DNA from: Acidobacteriota bacterium
Lineage (GTDB): Bacteria > Acidobacteriota > Terriglobia > Bryobacterales > Bryobacteraceae
NCBI GenBank assembly: GCA_017307505.1
Contig: JAFKEE010000049.1
Location: 41,600 to 105,599 of the forward strand
Length of the DNA stretch: 64,000 bases
Direction of reading: 5' to 3'
Shown: positions 8,640 to 14,793 of the stretch, in pieces
Layout: each line of letters begins with the position of its first letter
How positions within the stretch are numbered: the first letter of the stretch is position 1
Made by a program: the position numbers and the translations under genes
The notes under the pieces: model-generated
What the model was told of the DNA's origin: nothing
Databases searched by the model: none
The model's input: only the letters and a program-made list of their open reading frames with translations

Positions 8640-9745
8640 TTGGGTGGCCGGAGCTGGTTCGGCTTGGGCGGTTCGGGCGGAGAATGATCCGGTGGATTCG
8701 GATTGACGATCACCGGCCTGGGCGGTGCGGCAACCACCGGCGGAGGCGCGCAGCAGGTTGTTCGGAAGACAAAGTAACCGGCGACCACCACCAGCACCAA
8801 AGCCAGAGCCGCCAGCGGCACGCGGCTACGGCGGCGTGGCAGCGCCAGAGGCGGGGCGGCCGGCTGTGTCACTGGAAACGGAGCCACGGTGCGCGGCGAA
8901 GCGAGCTGCGTGACGTCGCTCGCGGCCGGAGGCGGCGGCGCCTGCGCCGGCTCCACCTTCGGCGCGACGGTCACCGGGACGCGGCCGGGATCGTAAGCCA
9001 GCGCCACCACCGTCACGTTGTCCTGCTCATGGAGATTGCGCGACAGCACGGCGTTCAGCAGCGTGTCACAGCGTTCCTGGAGCGTGCCTTGCAGCGCCTC
9101 GGGCACTTCGAGCAGCGACAGGCTTTTGTACAGGCCGTCGCTCGACAGCAGGACCCAGTCGCCCTCCACCACCGTGATGGGCCGGATGGAGCGGTCGATC
9201 TCGGTGAGATCGTGGATGCCCAGGTAGCTGGTCAACGCCTCGCGCTGTGGGTCGGCTTGCGCCTGCTCTTTCGTGATCTCTCCGAACGCAGCGCGCGAGT
9301 CCAGCAGACGGCCGTAGGTATGCAGGTCGTTCAGCCGCGTCCACTGCCCCTGGCGGCACAGGTACAGAGCGCTGTCGCCCACCGCGACCCACAGCAACTG
9401 GTTCTGAAACCACACCGTGGCCACGAGGGTGGTGCCGCATTGCATCTCCAGCGCCAGTTCCCGCTGGACCGACAGCACGGCCTGCTGCGCATTCTGGATG
9501 CCGCGTTCCAGCGCCTGCGCGATGGGCTCTTCCGGCGTCTTCAGCCGGTAGGCATCGAGAAACGCCTGCACCGCCGCGCGGCTGGCCGCTTCGCCATGCT
9601 CCAGACCGCCCATGCCGTCGGCCACCACGGCCAAAAGCCCGGCATGCGCCGTGAACTCTTCGTCGAACGGATTGGAAAAGCCGAAGGCGTCCTGTTGATA
9701 CTCGCGTCGCCCGACGTGCTGCGCGTTGCCGAAAAGATAGGGCAT
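8636..9745 (-). CDS. PP2C-family phosphatase with C-terminal TM helix and proline-rich tail
   Basis: 369 residues. The N-terminal 240 residues form a PP2C domain with RREYQQDAFGF, VVADGMGGLEHGEAAS, VAVGDSALYL, LLSSDGLYKSL and EQDNVTVVAL. A proline/alanine linker follows, then basic residues RRRSR and a TM helix (about 300-320), a CC pair, and a proline-rich tail outside. It is therefore a membrane-anchored counterpart of the soluble PP2C three genes on. Two phosphatases in one operon suggest different substrates or locations. The gene lies nine bases after the zinc ribbon-FHA gene and overlaps the protease-FHA start by four bases. Confidence 0.92.
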   Translation of the reverse strand: MPYLFGNAQHVGRREYQQDAFGFSNPFDEEFTAHAGLLAVVADGMGGLEHGEAASRAAVQAFLDAYRLKTPEEPIAQALERGIQNAQQAVLSVQRELALEMQCGTTLVATVWFQNQLLWVAVGDSALYLCRQGQWTRLNDLHTYGRLLDSRAAFGEITKEQAQADPQREALTSYLGIHDLTEIDRSIRPITVVEGDWVLLSSDGLYKSLSLLEVPEALQGTLQERCDTLLNAVLSRNLHEQDNVTVVALAYDPGRVPVTVAPKVEPAQAPPPPAASDVTQLASPRTVAPFPVTQPAAPPLALPRRRSRVPLAALALVLVVVAGYFVFRTTCCAPPPVVAAPPRPVIVNPNPPDHSPPEPPKPNQLRPPK

Positions 9746-9754
9746 GTGCGGCGC

Positions 9755-10399
9755 TCAGTTCCAGTCGAAATCCTGACCCACCAGCGGCACCAGCATCAAC
9801 TTCGTCTGCCCCAGCGAGATGACGTCGCGCGGCTTCAACTGCACCGGGGAAAACTGAACCGCGCCGTTCAGGTAGACCAGTCCGCTGGAGTCGCCCGGCT
9901 TCAGCCAGAACGTCTTGGCCTGCGGCTCGAAGATCACCTCGGCGTGGCGCTCCCTTGAGACCTCCTGATCCCCTTCGACACAGACATCCATCGACTTCTC
10001 GCGGCCGATGAAGTTCCTGGCCACATGCAGACGGTAATCGCGCCCGCGCGACGGCCCGCCGGTGCATACCAGCCAGCCCACCACCGGACTCACCGGGGCG
10101 GCTGCCTCCGCCGGCGCACTGAATGAAGGATAGGCCACCACGGTCTTCTGTCCGCCCGCCGGACCGGCCGGCGCACTGGGCGGAGGCGCGTCAAGAGGGC
10201 GCATGGGGACGGTTTTGTTCGAATCCGCACCCGGCGGCGGGGCGGTCGCGCCAGGCGGCGGTGCCGTGAACGGCATCGCTCCGCCAGCCGGAGCCGCCGG
10301 AACCGTCCTGCCCACCGGCGCCGCGCCCAAGGCCGGACAGTACGGGCAGGCGCTGAACTTCGTCTCGTCGTAGAAATGGCCCGACTTGCACTGCGTCAT
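9755..10399 (-). CDS. Zinc ribbon - proline-rich linker - FHA domain protein
   Basis: 214 residues. The N-terminus CKSGHFYDETKFSACPYC is a small zinc ribbon. It is followed by about 90 residues rich in Pro, Ala and Gly, with two short segments reading KTV that could be phosphorylation sites (DSNKTVPM and GGQKTVVAY). The C-terminal 100 residues are an FHA domain: NFIGREKSMDV, VSRERHAEV, SSGLVYLNG. It should bind phosphothreonine peptides in the cytoplasm and act as adaptor. ATGA overlap with the upstream MotB-like gene. The same zinc-ribbon signature occurs in the operon's kinase and in its first FHA protein, pointing to a shared docking or oligomerisation scheme (inference). Confidence 0.9.
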   Translation of the reverse strand: MTQCKSGHFYDETKFSACPYCPALGAAPVGRTVPAAPAGGAMPFTAPPPGATAPPPGADSNKTVPMRPLDAPPPSAPAGPAGGQKTVVAYPSFSAPAEAAAPVSPVVGWLVCTGGPSRGRDYRLHVARNFIGREKSMDVCVEGDQEVSRERHAEVIFEPQAKTFWLKPGDSSGLVYLNGAVQFSPVQLKPRDVISLGQTKLMLVPLVGQDFDWN

Positions 10400-11232
10400 T
10401 TGCCCTTCTTCTCCTCTTCCGGCTTGGCGGGCTTCTTGTTCAACTCATCAAACTGCGCCTTGTACTCGGGTTCCGGCACAAACGAGATGCTGTCCGGACC
10501 CGTGGCCGTAAAGACGCCCACCAGCGTGGAAGTCTGCGGCCTGGGCATTTTGAACCGGGGCAGCTTGAGGAAGATGCTGCGGTTCATCAGGTAGGCGTCC
10601 ACAATGTCCGCCGGCACCGGATTCCCGCCGTCGGAGATGAACTTGTAGTGGATCTCGTATTGCAGGTTGAGCGGCACGTCTCGCGACTGCCAGGTGTCGT
10701 TGCAGGGCCCGCTGGGGCAATCGAGTAACTCGTCGCCGGCGAAGAACGTCGACTGCGATTTCAAAGGATCCACCAGCGGCATCTCCTGACCCGTTGCGGT
10801 CTTGCCGCGCGCGCGGACGTACACGTCCACGTTGTGGTTCGCCGTGCCCCAGCGGACGCTCACCAGCAGGGGTTCGCGCATCTTCAGGTTGCTGACCTGA
10901 TCACCTGCCTCCTCCGCCTGTTTCCGGTACTGGTTGGCCCGCCGCTCCAGTTCGTTGATCATGCCCTGCTGCTTCTGCATCAGGCTTTGCATCCGGTTCA
11001 GCTTGGCCTGGATATCGGCGCCGCCGGGCATGTTTTTCAACTTCTCCCGGATGGAGTCCAATTCCCGGGCCGCCGCATCGTACTGCTTCTGAAAATCCTC
11101 AGCCCGCTGCCCCGAGGGCTTCCAGTAAGGCAGCAGCACCAGCATGAGGAAACAGAACGCACCCAGGGCCCCGCACAGAATGTCCAGCAGGGACATGTTG
11201 AAGATGTTGACTTCGCGGTTGCGGGCTCTCAT
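10396..11232 (-). CDS. MotB/ExbD-like single-TM partner protein with coiled coil
   Basis: 278 residues. A short cytoplasmic N-terminus is followed by one TM helix (about 13-34) that begins SLLDILCGALGAFCF. The Asp at its start and the small/aromatic pattern resemble the proton-binding helix of MotB, ExbD and ZorB. A long coiled coil (about 45-105) and a beta-rich domain (LLVSVRWGTANHNVDVYVRA and onward) follow, then a lysine-rich tail. There is no OmpA-type peptidoglycan-binding motif. The beta domain resembles DUF2135/YfaP-like folds, but only loosely. The gene is three bases after the MotA-like gene, so the two probably form a channel complex. Membership of the stator family is inference from motif and pairing. 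Confidence 0.75.
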   Translation of the reverse strand: MRARNREVNIFNMSLLDILCGALGAFCFLMLVLLPYWKPSGQRAEDFQKQYDAAARELDSIREKLKNMPGGADIQAKLNRMQSLMQKQQGMINELERRANQYRKQAEEAGDQVSNLKMREPLLVSVRWGTANHNVDVYVRARGKTATGQEMPLVDPLKSQSTFFAGDELLDCPSGPCNDTWQSRDVPLNLQYEIHYKFISDGGNPVPADIVDAYLMNRSIFLKLPRFKMPRPQTSTLVGVFTATGPDSISFVPEPEYKAQFDELNKKPAKPEEEKKGK

Positions 11233-11235
11233 GGC

Positions 11236-11991
11236 TCAGCCCTGGTAGAGACGGTTGATCAGGTTCCGCAGCGTGTAGTCCCCGGCGAGGTTCACGGCCG
11301 TCTCCTCTTTTTCCTGGATGAGCTGCATCAGAAACACGAGGATCGCGCTCTGCGCCAGGGCCACCATCGTGCAGTCGAACCCCACACCCAACGTCTTGGC
11401 CACTTCCTTAATGTTGAGATCACCGGTCGAACTGCCCGCCTCGGAGAGGGAGGCGCCCAATGCGTAGACTGTGCCGATGAACCCAAGCGTCGGCACCAGC
11501 CACGCAATGAAGCGCACGATGCCGTAACGCATGTCCACCCGGTGCGCAATCAACTCCAGGCTGGAGTTCATCACCGTCGCTGTCTGGTCCACTGATTTGC
11601 TGGCCAGGAACTGCAGGATGCTCAGATCGATCAGCGAAGGCAGGAAGCCATGCTCACGGCTGTGCTCGCGCGCCACCCGAAGCCGGATGGGACCCAGGTC
11701 CCGGGCCGTCAGCACGGTCTGCTCGTCTTCCGGAAGATAGCGCCGTCCGACGTGCCCCTCTTCCAGGACGCCGCTGCGCCAGCGAGCAAACAACTCGCCC
11801 AGGCCGATGAAGAACACCACGTGCATGATGTTCTGAATGGTCAATGGATAAGGAAAATGTTTGGACGGGTGGTCGAAGAGCACTTCTGCCGGACGCCCGG
11901 TCACCACCACGCTGCCCACCCCAATAAAGATCAATGCCGCCACCAAAGACACCGGGAACAGAATTGCCCGGCCTGGTACCTTTCCGCTCAC
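11236..11991 (-). CDS. MotA/TolQ/ExbB-like proton channel protein
   Basis: 251 residues starting at GTG 11991, behind a strong GGAGGAGG site; the open frame continues to 12492 but there it overlaps the FHA gene and is not credible. Four hydrophobic helices can be seen: near residues 8-28, 45-65, around FIAWLVPTLGFIGTVYALG, and around CTMVALAQSAILVFLMQ. The PTLGFIGTV segment and the last helix fit the conserved signature of the MotA/TolQ/ExbB proton channel superfamily. A soluble helical insert lies between helices 2 and 3. With the downstream Asp-bearing single-TM protein it probably builds a proton-powered complex. The purpose of the energy is unknown. Confidence 0.85.
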   Translation of the reverse strand: MSGKVPGRAILFPVSLVAALIFIGVGSVVVTGRPAEVLFDHPSKHFPYPLTIQNIMHVVFFIGLGELFARWRSGVLEEGHVGRRYLPEDEQTVLTARDLGPIRLRVAREHSREHGFLPSLIDLSILQFLASKSVDQTATVMNSSLELIAHRVDMRYGIVRFIAWLVPTLGFIGTVYALGASLSEAGSSTGDLNIKEVAKTLGVGFDCTMVALAQSAILVFLMQLIQEKEETAVNLAGDYTLRNLINRLYQG

Positions 11992-12014
11992 TTGGCCCCC
12001 TCCTCCAACAATGA

Positions 12015-12422
12015 TCAACGGCCGCAATACTGGCAGCTCGTGCCGTCTTCCTTCACTGCTCCGCACTGGCACCGGGTCATGCGCACACTCCGGTGCTCCA
12101 AAGGCTTCTGGTGCTGGGCCGCCTGCGCGGCCGCGGCCGCCCGCTCGGCGACATGCTTGCGCGCCACGGCTATTAAATCCCGCACCACCACTTCCACATT
12201 GCCCATCCGCAGCTTCTCGTCTGACCGAAGACGGTGCTGCGTAATCCTCACCGGGGCATTGTTCTCTATCAGATAACTGCCGTTGCTGGATTGCCTGTCC
12301 TGATACAGAATCTCGTCCGAACCAATCAAGACAAACTCGGCGTGAATCCGGCTGACACTCGGTTCGGGAATCAAAATATCCGCCGCCGGGTCGCGTCCGA
12401 TAGTGAGTCGATCTTGCGGCAT
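12015..12422 (-). CDS. FHA domain - zinc ribbon protein, first gene of the signalling operon
   Basis: 135 residues. The FHA domain fills the first 90: LTIGRDPAADI, SVSRIHAEF, RQSSNGSYLI. An Ala/Arg helix follows, and the last 20 residues form a CQCG...CQYC zinc ribbon. It lacks a signal or TM helix, so it is a cytoplasmic phosphothreonine reader. It mirrors the zinc ribbon-FHA protein four genes on, but with the two modules in the opposite order. The ATG at 12422 has only a weak ribosome site. The channel gene begins 23 bases after its stop. It is probably a substrate or adaptor of the operon kinase (inference). Confidence 0.9.
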   Translation of the reverse strand: MPQDRLTIGRDPAADILIPEPSVSRIHAEFVLIGSDEILYQDRQSSNGSYLIENNAPVRITQHRLRSDEKLRMGNVEVVVRDLIAVARKHVAERAAAAAQAAQHQKPLEHRSVRMTRCQCGAVKEDGTSCQYCGR

Positions 12423-12490
12423 AAGAAGATTTGGTTAGCGGTACACCGGCAAACACTTGGCCCAGAAATGGAATCACCGGCATCGCCCAC

Positions 12491-12500
12491 ATACCGGTAT
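12491..12500. promoter_or_regulatory. Perfect 10-bp palindrome at the predicted operon start
   Basis: ATACCGGTAT is fully self-complementary and falls just downstream of the predicted transcription start of the signalling operon. It is a possible operator; a palindrome of this length can also occur by chance. Confidence 0.3.
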
Positions 12501-12509
12501 TTCCTAGAC

Positions 12510-12538
12510 AGTTTAGTTGTGAATCAAAAAATGCGCAA
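12510..12538 (-). promoter_or_regulatory. Candidate sigma-70 promoter of the phospho-signalling operon
   Basis: Reading on the minus strand, TTGCGC (12538-12533), a 17-base AT-rich spacer and TAAACT (12515-12510) match four of six positions in each hexamer. The expected start is near 12503, giving a leader of about 80 bases before the FHA gene. Confidence 0.42.
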
Positions 12539-12558
12539 TGCCATCATGTACTTGTCCG

Positions 12559-12586
12559 TTCTCTTACCGGGGTCCCGGGCTATACT
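12559..12586 (+). promoter_or_regulatory. Weak candidate promoter for the S41 peptidase/kinase pair
   Basis: TATACT at 12581 matches five of six -10 positions and lies 33 bases before the ATG. The best -35 (TTCTCT at 12559, spacing 16) is poor, so activator dependence or another start is possible. Confidence 0.28.
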
Positions 12587-12618
12587 CGGAAGAATCTCCG
12601 GAAAGAGGTACCCTTCGG

Positions 12619-14784
12619 ATGGTTATCGAGGACGGCCGACCGCGCACTGCCGCTGCCATTGAGATTCTTAAGAAGAGCCGTGAAACCTTCAACCTGAGCC
12701 AGCTTCAGGTTTCGGATGTGCCCACCTTTCTCGCGGCCGCGGAGTCTCCCGAAAACAAGCTGACACTGGCCGAGAAGCACACCATCGTTGACCAGGCGAT
12801 CTTCGTCATCGACCAGCTCTACGCCCACCTGCCTTTCAAGCGCGCCCGCTATGCCGTCGATCCGGTGCAGCGCCTGCGCGTCGTGCGGTCGCGCATCAGC
12901 GAGGAGACGACCGAAGTCCGGTTCCACTCCGGCATGGTCGCGGCCCTGGCCTCGCTACGCGATGCCCATACCTTTTACGGCCTGCCCGCCCCGTTCCGCG
13001 ACGCCCTCGCCTTCCTGCCCTTCCGCCTCAATTTCTACTTCGACGAAACCGGCCAGGCGCGTTTCCTCGTGACCCGGGTTCTGGATCAGTTCGGTCACCC
13101 CGACTTCAAACCCGGCGCCGAAGTGACTTTCTGGAACGGCATGCCCGTGGGCTCCGCTATCGACCGCGAAGCCGAACTCGATCCCAGCGGCAACGAGGCT
13201 GCCCAGTTCGCCCGCGCGCTCAACCGCCTCACGGCCCGTTCGATGACATTCTCGGTCCCGCGCGATGAGCGCTGGGTCACGCTCGAATACCGCTCCGCGG
13301 TCGATCCCCGGAAAGAGAAGGCCATCGTCCTGCCCTGGAACGTCATCTCCGGCGGGGACTTCCTGGAATTGACCGGGCGCGGCGGCTCCAGCGTCTATGC
13401 ACCCCAACTCGAGCTGGATCACTACCGCAAGCTGTTCTGGTGCCAGTACCAGTTGACCGTGGAACAGGCCGCCCGGGGAAAGGCCACGTCGGCCTCCCTC
13501 TATGAAGGAGCCGTTTTCCAGGGCAATATGCCAGCCGAGCCGGGGGCAGCGCCGAAGGCCCTGGACGATAACATCTTCTCCCGCCTGCCCGCTGTCTTCG
13601 AGTTCCAGCACACGGGCGGCGTGGACGACGAGGGCAAAGTAAAGGCCGCCTCGCTGGTCGATCCTGCCCACCCGGAAAAGCGATTTGCCTATCTTCTGCT
13701 GAAAAACTTCGACGGCGATCCAGACGCGCTCGTGGATGAATTCCAGCGCATCCTCACCCTGCTGAACAGCCGCGCGCCCGATGGCCTGATCCTCGACGTT
13801 CGCTCCAATCCTGGAGGCAGCATCCAGGCCGGCGAGCGGATGCTCCAGATGCTCACCCCCCGGGAGATCCTCACCGCCGGCTTTCACTTCATTAGTACCC
13901 CCATGACCCAGCAGATTGCGGCCCAGCTCAGCAGTTCGCTGACGCAGGACGCCTCCACCCTGGCCGAATGGCAGCCTTGGCTGCAGGATCTGGTGGACTC
14001 CGTGGCCAGCGGCGGCATTCTTACCAGCGCCAGGCAGTTGACGCCGGTCGATGTCGCCAACTCCGTGGGGCAGGTCTACCAGGGGCCGGTGCTGCTGCTG
14101 ATCGACGCCTTGTCCTACAGCGCCACGGACATCTTCAGCGGCGGCTTCCAGGACAACGGCATCGGACCGGTCATCGGAGTCGATCCGAACACCGGAGGCG
14201 GCGGCGCCAACCGCTGGCTGCACTCCGAAGTCCTGGAGAAGACCGCCGGGCTCGAAGGTATCCCTCTGGTCGAACTGCCGCGCTCGGCGACGCTCGGACT
14301 CGCGATCCGCCGCTCTTCCCGGGTGGGCCCCCGGGCAGGGAATCCTTTGGAGGACACCGGCGTGCAAGCCGACGAACTCTACAGCCAGACCCGCAACGAC
14401 CTGCTGAACCTCGACGAGGACCTCATGAAGTTCGCCTGCGGCCGTCTGGCGGCCAGGCCCTCCTGCGCACTGCAGATCCTGTCCGCCGAAGCCACGTCCG
14501 GCCAGATCGAAATCCACCTCGCCGCCGCCAATCTCGACCGCCTGGAGGTGATTGTCGACGGCCTGCCGCAACTGGCGGTCGCCGCGGCGAAAGGGGAGCA
14601 GAGGATCACGGTGCCCATGGCCGGACTCCCGCACGCGCCACGCCTGGTGAAGGTGCTCGGCTACATTCTGATCGACAGCGGCATCTCCGCCGAGCTGGCC
14701 GCGGCGGGCATTGCCGCTCCGGCCGCCCAGCTCCATGACGTTCAGCTCGTCCTGGCGGCCTCGGCCCGCAGGGAGATCACTTAG
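12619..14784 (+). CDS. S41-family (tail-specific protease-like) peptidase
   Basis: 721 residues from ATG 12619, with AGAGG eleven bases upstream; a longer frame starts at 12538 but has no ribosome site. The N-terminal half is helical, then mixed. The S41 catalytic core runs from about 380 to 600: FAYLLLKNFDGD, GLILDVRSNPGGSIQAGE, and the nucleophile segment LIDALSYSATDIFSGGFQD, followed by a glycine-rich GPVIGVDPNTGGGGAN. No clear PDZ domain or signal peptide is visible, so location is uncertain. The C-terminal 120 residues look like an added beta domain. It is nine bases upstream of a membrane kinase gene, and the pair is transcribed away from the phospho-signalling operon. Confidence 0.88.
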   Translation: MVIEDGRPRTAAAIEILKKSRETFNLSQLQVSDVPTFLAAAESPENKLTLAEKHTIVDQAIFVIDQLYAHLPFKRARYAVDPVQRLRVVRSRISEETTEVRFHSGMVAALASLRDAHTFYGLPAPFRDALAFLPFRLNFYFDETGQARFLVTRVLDQFGHPDFKPGAEVTFWNGMPVGSAIDREAELDPSGNEAAQFARALNRLTARSMTFSVPRDERWVTLEYRSAVDPRKEKAIVLPWNVISGGDFLELTGRGGSSVYAPQLELDHYRKLFWCQYQLTVEQAARGKATSASLYEGAVFQGNMPAEPGAAPKALDDNIFSRLPAVFEFQHTGGVDDEGKVKAASLVDPAHPEKRFAYLLLKNFDGDPDALVDEFQRILTLLNSRAPDGLILDVRSNPGGSIQAGERMLQMLTPREILTAGFHFISTPMTQQIAAQLSSSLTQDASTLAEWQPWLQDLVDSVASGGILTSARQLTPVDVANSVGQVYQGPVLLLIDALSYSATDIFSGGFQDNGIGPVIGVDPNTGGGGANRWLHSEVLEKTAGLEGIPLVELPRSATLGLAIRRSSRVGPRAGNPLEDTGVQADELYSQTRNDLLNLDEDLMKFACGRLAARPSCALQILSAEATSGQIEIHLAAANLDRLEVIVDGLPQLAVAAAKGEQRITVPMAGLPHAPRLVKVLGYILIDSGISAELAAAGIAAPAAQLHDVQLVLAASARREIT

Positions 14785-14793
14785 CACCCGCCT

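Noticed and set aside
10396..11991. Zorya anti-phage system
   Set aside because: Only a MotA-like/MotB-like pair is shared. No ZorC, ZorD or ZorE partner is present and the MotB-like protein has no OmpA domain.
4301..12422. Type VI secretion regulatory genes (PpkA/PppA/Fha)
   Set aside because: Kinase, phosphatase and FHA are present, but no Tss, Hcp, VgrG or ClpV gene is in the window.
11992..12492. N-terminal extension of the MotA-like protein
   Set aside because: It would overlap the FHA gene in another frame. GTG 11991 has a strong ribosome site and starts right before the first membrane helix.
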